From assembly GCF_030409215.1 (NCBI RefSeq), contig NZ_JAUFPL010000032.1, positions 222,872 to 286,871 on the forward strand: DNA of 64,000 bases, in the 5' to 3' direction. The stretch comes from Halomonas ramblicola. GTDB taxonomy: Bacteria > Pseudomonadota > Gammaproteobacteria > Pseudomonadales > Halomonadaceae. The stretch's first letter is position 1, and each line of letters opens with the position of its first letter. The position numbers and the translations under genes are program-made. The notes beneath the pieces were generated by a model. It was not told the origin of the DNA and did not search any database. It was given only the letters and a program-made list of their open reading frames with translations. Of this stretch, positions 50,869 through 63,982 are shown piece by piece.

Positions 50869-52196
50869 AGGTCATCGGCGCTGAACTCGCCGGTGATCTC
50901 GCCCAGCGCCTGCTGGGCGTCGCGCAGGTCCTCGGCCAGCAGCTCGCCGGCGCCGAAGCCGGACAGCTGGGCCTCGCCGTTGGCCAGGGCCCGCTGCGCC
51001 CGGTCCAGGGCGACCAGGTGGCGGCGGCGCGCCGAGAAGCGCCCCTCGGTGTGGGTGGTGTAGCCCATCACCGCCTTGAGATGCCCCTTCAGGTCATCCA
51101 CCCCCTCGCCGGTCCTGGCGGAGAGCCGCACGATGGGCGGGGTCGTGGCGGCATCGAGCCCGGGGGGCTCGTGGCTGGTGTCGATCTTGTTGCGCACCAG
51201 GGTCAAACGCGCGGCGTCCGGGAGGCGGGCGACGAACTCGGGCCAGATCGCCATGGGGTCGATGGCGTCGGTGGCGGCGGCGTCCACCATCAGCAGCACC
51301 CGGTCGGCCTTCTCGATTTCCGCCCAGGCGCGCGCCACGCCGATCTTCTCCACGGCGTCAGGGGTGTCACGCAGGCCGGCGGTGTCGATGACGTGCAGGG
51401 GCATGCCGTCGATGTGTACGTGCTCGCGCAACACGTCCCGGGTGGTCCCGGCGATGTCGGTGACGATGGCGGTCTCCTGCTCGGTGAGGGCATTGAGCAG
51501 GCTCGACTTGCCGGCATTGGGCCGTCCGGCGATCACCACGCTCATGCCCTCGCGCATCAGCGCGCCCTGTCCGGCGGCGCGGCGCACCGCCTCGAGCTCA
51601 CGGGTCACGGCGGCCAGCATCTCGGCGACCCTGCCGTCGCCGAGGAAGTCGATCTCTTCCTCGGGGAAGTCGATGGCCGCCTCCACGTACATGCGCAGCT
51701 CGATCAGCCGCTGGACCAGGGCCTCGACACGCCGCGAGAAATCGCCCTGCAGCGAGCGCAGGGCGTTCTCGGCGGCGCTCCGCGAGCTGGCATCGATCAG
51801 GTCGGCGATGGCCTCGGCCTGGGCCAGGTCGAGCTTGTCGTTGAGGAAGGCACGCTCGGAGAACTCGCCGGGTCGGGCCGGCCGCGCGCCCAACTGGACG
51901 CAGCGCTCCAGCAGCAGGTCCATGATCATCGGGCCGCCGTGGCCCTGCAGCTCCAGCACGTCTTCGCCGGTGAAGGAGTGGGGGCCGGGGAAGAACAGGG
52001 CGAGGCCCTCGTCGAGCACCGTGGATTCGCCGCGGAAGGGGCCGTAGTGGGCGTATCGTGGGGCCGGGCAGTGCCCGACCATGGCCTCGGCGATCGTCGC
52101 GCACAGCGGCCCCGAGACGCGGATGATGCCGACCCCGCCGCGACCCGGCGGGGTGGCCAGCGCGGCGATGGTGTCCTGGTCGTGGAGCAGGGCCAT
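50829..52196 (-). CDS. mnmE: tRNA modification GTPase MnmE (TrmE)
   Basis: A 455-aa GTPase that works with MnmG on U34 of tRNA. N-terminal formyl-THF-binding domain ([20 protein letters not shown]), G domain with [28 protein letters not shown] and NKID, and the C-terminal FCIGK cysteine motif. AGGAGG lies 5 bp before the ATG at 52196. The region after its stop contains a second copy of its last 40 bp and a REP-like hairpin. The usual neighbour mnmG is separated by a 14-kb block. Confidence 0.97.
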   Translation of the reverse strand: MALLHDQDTIAALATPPGRGGVGIIRVSGPLCATIAEAMVGHCPAPRYAHYGPFRGESTVLDEGLALFFPGPHSFTGEDVLELQGHGGPMIMDLLLERCVQLGARPARPGEFSERAFLNDKLDLAQAEAIADLIDASSRSAAENALRSLQGDFSRRVEALVQRLIELRMYVEAAIDFPEEEIDFLGDGRVAEMLAAVTRELEAVRRAAGQGALMREGMSVVIAGRPNAGKSSLLNALTEQETAIVTDIAGTTRDVLREHVHIDGMPLHVIDTAGLRDTPDAVEKIGVARAWAEIEKADRVLLMVDAAATDAIDPMAIWPEFVARLPDAARLTLVRNKIDTSHEPPGLDAATTPPIVRLSARTGEGVDDLKGHLKAVMGYTTHTEGRFSARRRHLVALDRAQRALANGEAQLSGFGAGELLAEDLRDAQQALGEITGEFSADDLLGEIFGSFCIGK

Positions 52197-52251
52197 GGGG
52201 TCCTCCTGGCGATGACGGGGATATTGTCCGTCGCGCCTCCCACAAACGCCA

Positions 52252-52274
52252 GACCCCCGCACGGGGCGGGGGTC
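52252..52274 (-). terminator. GC-rich hairpin downstream of yidC
   Basis: GACCCCCGC (52252-52260) and GCGGGGGTC (52266-52274) form a perfect 9-bp stem with a 5-base loop, between the yidC stop and the mnmE start. A TTTG follows a few bases on. It may reduce readthrough from yidC into mnmE. Confidence 0.6.
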
Positions 52275-52296
52275 CGGGGGAAGGCACGGGTTGCGC

Positions 52297-53985
52297 CTAC
52301 TTGGTCTTCATGCCCTTGCCGATGCTGGGATCCTTCTCGATCTGTCGGGTGATCACGTACTGCTGGGCGATGGAGATGATGTTGTTCACCACCCAGTAGA
52401 TCACCAGGCCCGCGGGGAACCACAGGAAGAAGAAGGTGAAGACCACCGGCAGCATGCGCATGATCTTGGCCTGCATGGGGTCCGGCGGCGTCGGGTTCAG
52501 CAACTGCTGCACGAACATGGAGGCCCCCATCAGGATCGGCAGGATGAAGAAGGGATCCTTCACCGACAGGTCCTGGATCCAGAACATGAAGGGCGCATGG
52601 CGCAGTTCCACGGACTCCAGCAGCATCCAGTAGAGCGCGATGAAGACCGGCATCTGCACCAGGATCGGCAGGCAGCCGCCCAGGGGATTGATCTTCTCCT
52701 TCTGGTAGAACTTCATCATCTCCTGGGACATCTTCTGGCGATCATCGCCGTACTGCTCCTTGAGGCGCTGCATCTCCGGGCCCAGCTTGCGCATGCGGGC
52801 CATCGACTTGTAGGCCTTGGCGGAAAGCGGCCACAGGGCCAGCTTGACCAGGAGGGTCAGCAGCACGATGGACCAGCCCCAGTTGCCGATCACGTCCTGA
52901 ATCTTGTCCAGCAGCCAGAACAGCGGGTTGGCGATGAACCACAGCCAGCCGAAGTCCACGGTGAGCTTCAGGTCGGGGGCCACGGCCTCCAGGTAGTCCT
53001 GCACCTTGGGGCCCATGTAGAGGGTCGCGCCCAGGCGTGCCTCCCCCTCGGCGGCGACGTTGGCCATGGGCCCGGCGAAGGCGGCCACGTTGCGATCGCG
53101 GGAGTCGGTGGAGGCGTAATAGAGGTTCTGCTGGTTCTGGGGCGGGGCCCAGGCGCTGACGAAGTAGTGCTGGATGATGGCCACCCAGCCGCCCTCGGCC
53201 TCGCGGTTCTCGAAGTTGCCGCCCTGGATGGTGTCGAAGTCGACCTTCTGGTAGCGATCCTCGGGAGTGGAGTAGGCCGCCCCCAGGTAGGAGCTCATGC
53301 CCAGCGCCGGACCACTGGAGGGATCCGGGCTGTCGTCCCGGGCCAGCTGGCCGATGAAGCGCGCCGTCACCGGCTCCTCGGTGCCATTGGCGAGGTAGTA
53401 CTCGACGTCCACGGCGTAGCTGCCGCGCTCGAAGGCGAACCGCTTGATGACCTCGACGCCGTTGACCTCGGCATGCAGGTCCACCTCCAGCCGCTCGTCG
53501 TCCTCGGCCAGGCGGTATTCGGTCTGCTCGGGGGAATAGGCGATACGCCCGGAGTGGCCGTCCAGCTGGAGGCCGGAGCGGGCCACGTAGCTGCGCCCTT
53601 CGCCATCGGAGAGCAGCACATAGGGGCGCTCCGAGTCCTGGGTGAGCTTGTGTTGGGGCAGGGCGGCGTAGACGACGTCGCCGCCCTGCGGGTCGATGCG
53701 CAGGTCGAGGACATCCGTGATCACCGCGATCAGGTCACGGCTGTCCGAGGCCTCGCCGTCGCCGGGCATGGTCTCCGCCATGTCGTCGCCCTGGGCACCG
53801 GCCGTGGGTACCGAGAGGCCATCGTCGTCGTCGGCGGAGGGCTGCGTTGCCCCGTCCGAACTGCTGGTGATGGAGGGAGCCTCCGCTTGCGGGGTCGTCT
53901 GGCCATAGTCCTGATTCCACTGCACGACGATCAGGTAGGCGAGCACCGCCAGTGGGATCAGCAATAGGAGTCGTTTTACGTCCAT
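52297..53985 (-). CDS. yidC: membrane protein insertase YidC
   Basis: A 562-aa Oxa1-family insertase. The first membrane helix ([20 protein letters not shown]) is followed by a low-complexity Ser/Asp stretch, a large periplasmic beta domain (about 75-340), and the conserved C-terminal five-helix core with [29 protein letters not shown] and [21 protein letters not shown]. It inserts and folds inner-membrane proteins with or without SecYEG. It follows rnpA with a 129-bp gap in which the usual small gene yidD is missing. Confidence 0.96.
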   Translation of the reverse strand: MDVKRLLLLIPLAVLAYLIVVQWNQDYGQTTPQAEAPSITSSSDGATQPSADDDDGLSVPTAGAQGDDMAETMPGDGEASDSRDLIAVITDVLDLRIDPQGGDVVYAALPQHKLTQDSERPYVLLSDGEGRSYVARSGLQLDGHSGRIAYSPEQTEYRLAEDDERLEVDLHAEVNGVEVIKRFAFERGSYAVDVEYYLANGTEEPVTARFIGQLARDDSPDPSSGPALGMSSYLGAAYSTPEDRYQKVDFDTIQGGNFENREAEGGWVAIIQHYFVSAWAPPQNQQNLYYASTDSRDRNVAAFAGPMANVAAEGEARLGATLYMGPKVQDYLEAVAPDLKLTVDFGWLWFIANPLFWLLDKIQDVIGNWGWSIVLLTLLVKLALWPLSAKAYKSMARMRKLGPEMQRLKEQYGDDRQKMSQEMMKFYQKEKINPLGGCLPILVQMPVFIALYWMLLESVELRHAPFMFWIQDLSVKDPFFILPILMGASMFVQQLLNPTPPDPMQAKIMRMLPVVFTFFFLWFPAGLVIYWVVNNIISIAQQYVITRQIEKDPSIGKGMKTK

Positions 53986-54114
53986 GAGGGTTCTGCCCGA
54001 TGGGTGGTGAACATGCCAAGGGTGGAAGGGGAATCATCCGCCCGAGATAGACAAAAGCCTGCCGACGGCAGGCTGTGTTCCGGACACGGACTTTCGACGT
54101 CGGCCCCGGCGGCG

Positions 54115-54588
54115 TCAAGCATCGCCTTGAGGAGAGGTGCGGACATGGTGTCGCGGGCTCCTGGCTGGCCGGCGGTCCTTGGCGTCGGGCGCGTCGGCGG
54201 TCCCCGGCGTGGCGATGGGCTGGCCGTCTCGCTTGCGCGCCTCGCGCGCCAGGCGCTTCCACATGCCGTGCAGCTGGCGATGCAGGACGGCGTTGTCCAG
54301 TTCCCCTACGCCGCGTCGGGCGAGGACCACGATATCGACGTCCGGAAGCTGCTCCTGGCGCAGCCGCACCGATTCCCGAACGAGTCGCTTGAGACGATTG
54401 CGATCGACGGCACGGCGCAGGCTCTTCTTGCTGACGACCAGGCCGAGGCGCGGATGCCCGAGCCGGTTGGGTACCGCCAGTGCCAGCAGCCCCTTGCCAT
54501 GGACCTTGAAGACGGCGGTCTCGAAGACCTGTCGGTAATCCCCGGCCGTCAGCAGGCGCAGACGGCGGGGGAACGCCTGTCGGGACAC
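54115..54588 (-). CDS. rnpA: ribonuclease P protein component
   Basis: A 157-aa basic protein cofactor of RNase P. The signature RLGLVVSKKSLRRAVDRNRLKRLVRES is centred on KKxxxxAVxRNxxKR, and the start LRLLTAGDYRQVF is usual. It is longer than the typical 115-135 aa because of a charged, Pro-rich tail after residue 120. Start at GTG 54588; the ribosome site is weak, probably because it is coupled with rpmH 13 bp upstream. Confidence 0.95.
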   Translation of the reverse strand: MSRQAFPRRLRLLTAGDYRQVFETAVFKVHGKGLLALAVPNRLGHPRLGLVVSKKSLRRAVDRNRLKRLVRESVRLRQEQLPDVDIVVLARRGVGELDNAVLHRQLHGMWKRLAREARKRDGQPIATPGTADAPDAKDRRPARSPRHHVRTSPQGDA

Positions 54589-54601
54589 GCAGGGTCCGTG
54601 A

Positions 54602-54736
54602 TCAGGCGCTCAGGCGCTTGCGTCCCTTGGCGCGACGACGCGCCAGGATGGCACGACCGCTCTTGGTGGCCATACGGGCACGGAAGCCGTGCGTGCGCTT
54701 GCGCTTGAGAACGCTGGGCTGGAAGGTGCGTTTCAT
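54602..54736 (-). CDS. rpmH: 50S ribosomal protein L34
   Basis: Translating the minus strand gives a 44-aa basic protein beginning [19 protein letters not shown] and ending with GRKRLSA, the standard L34 with its [12 protein letters not shown] core. It is the first gene of the rpmH-rnpA-yidC-mnmE series and is divergent from dnaA across the origin region. Confidence 0.97.
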   Translation of the reverse strand: MKRTFQPSVLKRKRTHGFRARMATKSGRAILARRRAKGRKRLSA

Positions 54737-54904
54737 AACTCGTTATTCCCACGTGGTTTTTCAGGACAAATCGACGATTTCTCGGCGCCCGGGCTCCACA
54801 GGGAAGCCGGGCGTATTCGGTTCAAGACCGGAAATTGTAGTGATTTCGCGGGCCCGGTGCAATTTTTCCTTGCGCCGGAACGAGGCGGCGGGATTCACCA
54901 GGGA

Positions 54905-55205
54905 CGGCCACAGGCGTGACGATATAACAACAGAATAATGTTCTTCTTGAACCCGTTGTGATTAATGGTGGGGATGCTTTCTGTGGAAAATTCACAATAA
55001 GTCTTCCATATCAATCACAACTGCACATGTTAATACTGTGGACAAGCCTTGTGTCGAGGCGGGATAAAGGCTGCATGGGCGGTGGATGGCTACCCGACCC
55101 ATCCACAGGAGCGAACCATGCGGCTCGGTGTCCCCTGACCATCCCCCGGCTTTCGCTATTTTTTCCACAGCCTGCAGGTGGCGCGCCCGGGGTGTGGATA
55201 ACCAT
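54905..55205. other. oriC: probable chromosomal replication origin oriC
   Basis: The 521-bp gap between rpmH and dnaA contains a low-GC stretch (about 54918-55040) suited for unwinding and five DnaA-box-like 9-mers: TGTGGAAAA 54982-54990, TGTGGACAA 55037-55045, CCATCCACA 55099-55107, TTTTCCACA 55161-55169, and a perfect TGTGGATAA 55193-55201. This is the usual place of oriC in pseudomonads. The box at 55193 is 57 bp before dnaA and likely also autoregulates it. Confidence 0.75.
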
Positions 55206-55257
55206 CCTGCGGGGCGATACAATGCCCGGTCGTTCCACGAACAGATGGTGAGGTCGC

Positions 55258-56727
55258 GTGTCGCTGGCTCTCTGGCAACAGTGTCTGGATACCCTGCAGG
55301 ACGAGCTGAGCTCGCAGCAGTTCAATACCTGGATCCGTCCACTCCAGGCGGAGGAGGGGGATGCCGGCGAACTGTGCCTGCTGGCACCCAATCGCTTCGT
55401 CCGGGACTGGGTCAGTGACAAGTACGCCAAGCGCATCGGCGAGCTGATGCGCGAGCTGTCGCCGGCCAGGCCACCCAAGGTGGTGCTCTCGGTCGGCAGC
55501 CGCCGTGCCGCCCCCACGCCTCAGCCCCGCGAGCTGGGCCACCCGGTCTCCGCCGGGCATCGCCGGCCGATGGCGCCGGCGGTCCATGCCCCACCGCGCG
55601 GCGACGTCGCCGACGAGGGGGAGATCGAGTCGTCGGGTGAGGAAGTCGCGGCCCCCCGTCGTCCCGCCGGAGAGCGTCAGGTCCAGGTCGAGGGCAGCCT
55701 CAAGCACAACAGCGGCCTCAATCCCAACTTCACCTTCGAGACCTTCGTCGAGGGCAAGTCCAACCAGTTGGCCCGGGCGGCCTCGCGGCAGGTATCCGAG
55801 AATCCCGGCGGTGCCTACAACCCGCTGTTCCTGTATGGCGGCGTGGGCCTCGGCAAGACCCACCTGATGCATGCTGTGGGCAACGCCCTGGCCGGGCGCC
55901 GCGAGAATGCTCGGGTGGTCTACCTGCACTCGGAGCGCTTCGTGGCCGACATGGTCAAGGCACTCCAGCTCAATGCCATCAACGACTTCAAGCGCTTCTA
56001 TCGCAGCGTCGATGCACTGCTGATCGACGATATCCAGTTCTTCGCCGGCAAGGAGCGCTCCCAGGAGGAGTTTTTCCACACCTTCAACGCCCTGCTCGAG
56101 GGCGGCCAGCAGATGATCCTCACTTCGGATCGCTACCCCAAGGAGATCAGCGGTGTGGAGGAGCGCCTCAAGTCGCGTTTCGGCTGGGGGCTGACGGTGG
56201 CCATCGAACCGCCGGAACTGGAGACCCGGGTGGCGATCCTGATGAAGAAGGCCGATCAGGCGAAGGTGGACTTGCCCCACGATGCCGCCTTCTTCATCGC
56301 CCAGAAGATCCGCTCCAATGTTCGCGAGCTGGAAGGGGCGCTGAAGAAGGTGATCGCCGACTCCCACTTCATGGGCAAGCCGATCACCCAGGATTTCATC
56401 CGCGAGTCGCTCAAGGACCTGCTGGCGCTGCAGGACAAGCAGGTGGGCGTGGACAACATCCAGCGCACCGTGGCCGAGTACTACAAGATCAAGCTCGCCG
56501 ACCTGCTCTCCAAGCGGCGTTCCCGCTCGGTGGCCCGGCCCCGCCAGGTGGCCATGGCGCTGGCCAAGGAACTGACCAACCACAGCCTGCCGGAGATCGG
56601 CGACGCCTTCGGTGGTCGGGATCACACCACGGTGCTGCATGCCTGCCGCAAGGTGCAGGCATTGCAGGAGGAGAACGCCGATATCCGCGAGGATTACAAG
56701 AACCTGCTGCGGCTGCTGACGAGCTGA
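55258..56727 (+). CDS. dnaA: chromosomal replication initiator DnaA
   Basis: A 489-aa AAA+ initiator. Domain I (about 1-85, [20 protein letters not shown]), a variable linker (about 86-150), domain III with Walker [18 protein letters not shown] and Walker [13 protein letters not shown], and domain IV with the box-recognition helix ending [15 protein letters not shown]. Start at GTG 55258 with GGTGAGG upstream. It reads away from oriC; TACAAT at 55218-55223 is a possible -10. Confidence 0.97.
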   Translation: MSLALWQQCLDTLQDELSSQQFNTWIRPLQAEEGDAGELCLLAPNRFVRDWVSDKYAKRIGELMRELSPARPPKVVLSVGSRRAAPTPQPRELGHPVSAGHRRPMAPAVHAPPRGDVADEGEIESSGEEVAAPRRPAGERQVQVEGSLKHNSGLNPNFTFETFVEGKSNQLARAASRQVSENPGGAYNPLFLYGGVGLGKTHLMHAVGNALAGRRENARVVYLHSERFVADMVKALQLNAINDFKRFYRSVDALLIDDIQFFAGKERSQEEFFHTFNALLEGGQQMILTSDRYPKEISGVEERLKSRFGWGLTVAIEPPELETRVAILMKKADQAKVDLPHDAAFFIAQKIRSNVRELEGALKKVIADSHFMGKPITQDFIRESLKDLLALQDKQVGVDNIQRTVAEYYKIKLADLLSKRRSRSVARPRQVAMALAKELTNHSLPEIGDAFGGRDHTTVLHACRKVQALQEENADIREDYKNLLRLLTS

Positions 56728-56838
56728 TCGGCTTCGCCCACCCTCTGACCCATCGTCAGCTTGTGGTTTAATGACCGCCATGCCGTTCGGCCCGTGCCGC
56801 GCCGGCTGCAACCCTTCAGGACAAGACGTGGAGCCGAC

Positions 56839-57942
56839 ATGAAATTTTCCATCTCCCGTGAAGCGCTGCTGCGACCGCTGACGCTGGTGGCCGGCGTGGT
56901 GGAGCGACGCCAGACCCTGCCGGTGCTCTCCAACGTGCTGATCCAGGTCGACCAGGACGAGGTGGCGCTGACCGGCACCGACCTGGAAGTGGAACTGATC
57001 GGACGCACCGTGGCCAGCCAGGTGGAGGCCCCCGGGGCCGCCACCATGCCGGCGCGCAAGCTGATGGACATCTGCAAGTCCCTGCCCGACCAGGCGGAGA
57101 TCCAGCTCTCCCTGGAGGAGGGCAGGGCGGTGCTGCGCAGCGGGCGCTCGCGTTTCACGCTCTCGACCCTGCCGGTCGCGGAGTTCCCGAGCATCGAGGA
57201 CAGCCAGGGCAGCACCGAGCTGAGCCTGCCGCGCGGGGTGCTCAAGCAGTTGATCGATGCCACCTCCTTCGCCATGGCCCAGCAGGACGTCCGCTACTAC
57301 CTCAACGGCATGCTGCTGGAGATGCGGTCCAACCTGGTGCGTGCAGTGGCCACCGATGGCCACCGCCTGGCCGTCTGTTCCCGGCCGGCAGAGGTGCCGG
57401 TCGAGCCGGCCCAGAAGCTGATCGTGCCACGCAAGGGCATCCTGGAGCTGGTGCGCCTTCTCGACGATGGCGACGACCCGGTGAGCCTGACCCTGGGGGC
57501 CAGTCATATCCGCGCCCATACCGGGGACTTCACCTTCACCTCCAAGCTGGTGGACGGCAAGTTCCCCGACTACGATCGGGTCGTGCCGAAGGGCGGCGAC
57601 AAGGTGTTCATCGCCGATCGAGCCGAACTTCGCCAGGTGCTCTCGCGTACCGCCATCCTCTCCAACGAGAAGTATCGCGGTGTTCGCCTCCACCTCGAGG
57701 AGGGTAACCTGCGGGTCATGGCCAACAACCCCGAGCAGGAGGAGGCCGAGGAGAACATCGCCATCGAGTACAGCGGCCCCGCCCTGGAGATCGGCTTCAA
57801 CGTCGGTTACCTGGTCGACGTGCTCAACGCCCTGGACGAGGACCGCGTCCAGATGACCCTGGCCGATCCCAACAGCAGTGCGCTGATGGAGGAGCCGGGT
57901 GGTGGCGATGCCCTCTACGTCGTCATGCCCATGCGTCTCTGA
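56839..57942 (+). CDS. dnaN: DNA polymerase III beta clamp
   Basis: A 367-aa sliding clamp with three repeats of the beta fold. Starts MKFSISREALLRPLTLVAGVVERRQTLPVLSNV-like, with ATDGHRLAV (residues about 175) and the C-terminal YVVMPMRL characteristic of the hydrophobic client pocket. ATG 56839 has GGAG upstream; the frame to 56761 is upstream leader. It follows dnaA and precedes recF by 44 bp. Confidence 0.97.
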   Translation: MKFSISREALLRPLTLVAGVVERRQTLPVLSNVLIQVDQDEVALTGTDLEVELIGRTVASQVEAPGAATMPARKLMDICKSLPDQAEIQLSLEEGRAVLRSGRSRFTLSTLPVAEFPSIEDSQGSTELSLPRGVLKQLIDATSFAMAQQDVRYYLNGMLLEMRSNLVRAVATDGHRLAVCSRPAEVPVEPAQKLIVPRKGILELVRLLDDGDDPVSLTLGASHIRAHTGDFTFTSKLVDGKFPDYDRVVPKGGDKVFIADRAELRQVLSRTAILSNEKYRGVRLHLEEGNLRVMANNPEQEEAEENIAIEYSGPALEIGFNVGYLVDVLNALDEDRVQMTLADPNSSALMEEPGGGDALYVVMPMRL

Positions 57943-57986
57943 TAGCGGCCGGCGGCCTTCAGCGGGCCGCCCGCCCCTTGCCTGTC

Positions 57987-61534
<3,548 letters not shown>

Positions 61535-61551
61535 TCAATGCCGCCGTGACG

Positions 61552-61567
61552 TGTTTCATGTGAAACA
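61552..61567. promoter_or_regulatory. parS: parS site 3 (one mismatch)
   Basis: TGTTTCATGTGAAACA just after the gyrB stop; the central C is replaced by T. Confidence 0.85.
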
Positions 61568-61583
61568 CTACTGAGCGCCTAGA

Positions 61584-61628
61584 AAAAGTGAAACCCCGCG
61601 AAGGTGAGACCCGCGGGGTTTCGCTTTT
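61584..61628 (+). terminator. Rho-independent terminator of gyrB
   Basis: A stem of about 16 pairs (AAAGTGAAACCCCGCG with CGCGGGGTTTCGCTTT, one wobble pair) with an 11-base loop; A-rich before and TTTT at the end, so it may work in both directions between gyrB and gmhB. Confidence 0.88.
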
Positions 61629-61673
61629 CGGGGGAAAAGAATGTTCCCCGCCGACCGCAACAGATAGTGATCA

Positions 61674-61743
61674 TACTGGCTACTGGCTACTGGCTACTGG
61701 CTACTGGCTACTGGCTACTGGCTACTGGCTTCGAGCTTCGAGC
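61674..61743 (+). repeat. heptanucleotide tandem repeat
   Basis: TACTGGC occurs eight times in a row (61674-61729), then TTCGAGC twice (61730-61743); the phase continues with TACTGCG. It ends at the gmhB stop codon. All units are perfect. Confidence 0.95.
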
Positions 61744-62309
61744 TACTGCGTAGCGAGCAACCAGTCCACGAAGGCGGCCAGGTCATCGAAGAGATGCGTC
61801 CGGCGGTCGGGCGCTGCCAGCTCGGGGTGCTTGGCGAGGGTGCGTTCTCCCTTGCCGGTGCGTACCAGCACCGGTCGACAGCCCATGGGCTCGCCGGCCT
61901 GGAGGTCACGCTGGCTGTCACCCACCATCCAGCTTCCTTCGAGGCTGGTCATTCCCAGTGCATCGCGGATCTCCACGAGAAGTCCGGGAAGCGGCTTGCG
62001 GCAGTCGCAGTCGTCGTCCGGGCCGTGGGGGCAGTGGGCGATATGGGCGATTTCGCCCCCCGCCTCGGCGACCAGACGCCGCAGCTCGGCGTGCATCTCT
62101 GCCAGGCTGGCCTCGTCATAGTAGCCGCGGGCGATGCCCGACTGGTTGGTGGCCACCGCCACCGTCCAGCCAGCTTGTGTTAGCCGGGCGATGGCCTGGA
62201 GGGCGGAAGGGTAGGGGAGCCACTCCTCAAGGGACTTCACATAGGCGTCGGAATCCCGGTTGATGACACCGTCGCGGTCGAGGATCACCAGGCGGTCGGG
62301 TGAAGGCAT
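61743..62309 (-). CDS. gmhB: D-glycero-D-manno-heptose-1,7-bisphosphate 7-phosphatase
   Basis: A 188-aa HAD-superfamily phosphatase for LPS inner-core heptose synthesis. The nucleophile motif LDRDGVINRDSD, ATNQSGIARG, the zinc-binding CPHGPDDDCDCRKPLPG and MVGDSQRDLQAG are clear. The stop lies at the edge of the heptamer repeat. In pseudomonads gmhB is near glyQS and gyrB; glyS is not in this window. Confidence 0.94.
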   Translation of the reverse strand: MPSPDRLVILDRDGVINRDSDAYVKSLEEWLPYPSALQAIARLTQAGWTVAVATNQSGIARGYYDEASLAEMHAELRRLVAEAGGEIAHIAHCPHGPDDDCDCRKPLPGLLVEIRDALGMTSLEGSWMVGDSQRDLQAGEPMGCRPVLVRTGKGERTLAKHPELAAPDRRTHLFDDLAAFVDWLLATQ

Positions 62310-62347
62310 GTGGGGGCGCTCCTGCTGCTCGGTTCATTGCCAGGGAG

Positions 62348-62363
62348 TGTTTCATGTGGAACA
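62348..62363. promoter_or_regulatory. parS: parS-like site 4
   Basis: TGTTTCATGTGGAACA (other strand TGTTCCACATGAAACA), 39 bp upstream of gmhB. Confidence 0.75.
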
Positions 62364-62379
62364 TCGCTTGCCAAGCGCC

Positions 62380-63300
62380 AAGCGTGAGGTGGCGCCCTGA
62401 AGAAGTAGACACCTTCGTTGGGCAGCGGCTTCAAACGCTTCGGGCGGCAGTCTATACACGGCGCCATGGAGCCGCACCTTATCGTAATACTCTTCGATGT
62501 AGTACTGCGCCTCAGCTTGCAGCTCGTCTCGGCTCTGCCGCCCCGGTGGCCGGAGCCATTCCTCCTTCCGTTAGGCACAGAAACTCTCTGCACGGCGTTG
62601 TCCCGGCAATTGCCACGGCAGGACATGCTCAGTGGCTCTCTCGCCCTGTCACAGCCACCGCATTCCCGCTTTCGTTACGCTACTGAGCGCCCCGGTCGGA
62701 GTGAAAGCGCATGCCTTTGCCTGAAGTCTGCCGCGCCTCCCAGATCGTGTTCGGCGCCCGTTGCACGATACGGCAGTCGCGTCGTGGAGGGCCCACGAGC
62801 CGTCGAGAATACAGGCCCATGAGGATAGCCAGGTACCACCACACCTCCTGACAGCGCTTGGATGGTACCGGAGACCCAGACCCGATTGGGCTCGGCCACG
62901 TCGAACTCCCGGTCCAACCGGTGTGGATGGCGCAGGTAGCCCCGCTTAGGGCAACGTTAGCCGGGACCAGAGCCCGCATCGAACGAAGCCCGCGTGCGGC
63001 AGAGCAGGCGCTGCACGCGATTCCCGGGTGCAGGCAACGCTCAGATTGACAGCTGCCCGCCGATAGCCGGGCACCCCCGACTGTCGCTCCGTCTCGGACA
63101 GCAGGGAGCGCAACAGAAGTCCGTGCTCCGTCGCCCGAGGCGACGATGGGCGGTCGAGTCATCCATAGGGTCGACCGAGCACGTCGAGCATCTAGGCCAC
63201 CGAACACAAATTTAACTTCGGTGTCTTGGCGAAGTACTCGTTGGCTTTCCTAAGATTTCCACCTCCAGCTCACTCAGGCCCTTATGGGGGAGCGCTTTCG
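62380..63300 (-). pseudogene. decayed IS3-family transposase (orfA end and orfB)
   Basis: Reading the minus strand in changing frames gives pieces of an IS3-type insertion sequence in the right order. First come the end of orfA (KANEYFAKTPKLN), LDREFDVAEPNRVWVSGT and WWYLAILMGLYSRRLVG. Then come GMRFHSDRGAQ, SMSCRGNCRDNA and a final part EEWLRPPGRQS with AEAQYYIEEYYDKVRLHG. These match the DDE region of OrfB, but frameshifts and stops interrupt it, so it is dead. Precise ends are not visible. Confidence 0.8.
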
Positions 63301-63483
63301 GCCCCCCTGTGGGCCGGCGGTCGTCAGTGGTCACGACCTCTCGCCGCCATCGACTCAACATCGCCCGGTTCAGCCCGAACCTCCTCCGCCTCGTTTGACA
63401 GGATGTGGGGGGCGCCGGAGAAGGGTGGCGGACGACATGGTGTTTGAACTCGGAGTACTGGCGTCGTGCCTTTCAAGCGCATA
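63301..63483. other. non-coding stretch, nothing recognised
   Basis: Between the IS remnant and repeat copy D I see no protein motif, promoter or hairpin that I can support. Short open frames here look random. Confidence 0.5.
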
Positions 63484-63495
63484 GCACCTTCCTGT

Positions 63496-63741
63496 AGGGC
63501 TATGGCAGATGACGGTACCGCTCGAGGCTGTTCCGTCGACAGGTCTGCGAGGGGGCCGCTGTGAACCCCTCCCTGGACGCTACCGACGCCCTGCTTCGCT
63601 CTCGCGTCCCGCTTCGCTTGCAGGACCGGTGCTGGCCATCCATGGCCAGCCCGTTCGGAGCAATGCTCCTCACCCCTGGCGTAGGACCTCCTCTTCGACC
63701 TGTCCCCGGCGCCTCTCGCTTTGGGCAACTGCGATAGCCCT
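63496..63741 (+). mobile_element. dispersed foldback repeat, copy D (MITE-like, with internal insertion and flanking direct repeats)
   Basis: A 246-bp copy of the repeat family. The ends are inverted repeats: AGGGCTATGGCAG at the left and, reverse-complemented, AGGGCTATCGCAG at the right. Positions 63591-63673 hold 83 bp not found in copies A and B, with the palindrome GCTGGCCAT-CC-ATGGCCAGC. GCACCTTCCTG occurs directly outside both ends (63484-63494 and 63742-63752), like a target-site duplication of 11 bp. Confidence 0.85.
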
Positions 63742-63809
63742 GCACCTTCCTGCCAGGTTTGCCGGCAAGGCATCTACGAGTTCAGGGGCAGTCCAGAGGG
63801 GAGAGGGGG

Positions 63810-63825
63810 CGTTTCACGTGGAACA
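63810..63825. promoter_or_regulatory. parS: parS-like site 5
   Basis: CGTTTCACGTGGAACA; two positions differ from the perfect palindrome, the core CACGTG is intact. Confidence 0.72.
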
Positions 63826-63901
63826 TCGCGGGCATTGCCGCTGGCGAAAAGGGAGGCCGGTGTGCCCGATACCGGTCAACAGCGGATGTAGCGTCGGGCG
63901 T

Positions 63902-63917
63902 TGTTCCACATGAAACA
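63902..63917. promoter_or_regulatory. parS: parS-like site 6
   Basis: TGTTCCACATGAAACA, the reverse complement of site 4. Confidence 0.75.
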
Positions 63918-63952
63918 TCCGGCGTCTCGACGGAGGGCCGTCCTCCCGGCAT

Positions 63953-63982
63953 GAAAAAGGCCGGCAGCCTGTGCTGCCGGCC
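63953..63982 (-). terminator. Rho-independent terminator for a gene beyond the right edge
   Basis: Perfect 10-bp stem GGCCGGCAGC / GCTGCCGGCC with a 4-base loop; on the minus strand it is followed by TTTTT. It indicates a minus-strand gene that ends just past position 64000. Confidence 0.88.

Noticed and set aside
54004..54708. 234-aa plus-strand frame across rnpA and rpmH
   Set aside because: Both rnpA and rpmH on the minus strand are fully conserved; the plus frame is a shadow and no yidD-like sequence is found in it.
55229..55244. CGTTCCACGAACAG near dnaA considered as a further parS
   Set aside because: It lacks the CACGTG/CAYRTG core and symmetry of the other six sites.
61674..61743. 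Heptamer array considered as a CRISPR array
   Set aside because: Units are 7 bp, contiguous, without spacers, and no cas genes are near. It is a simple tandem repeat.
62285..62626. 113-aa frame near gmhB as an independent gene
   Set aside because: Its start matches an IS3 OrfB motif (SMSCRGNCRDNA) and then loses the frame; it is part of the decayed transposase.
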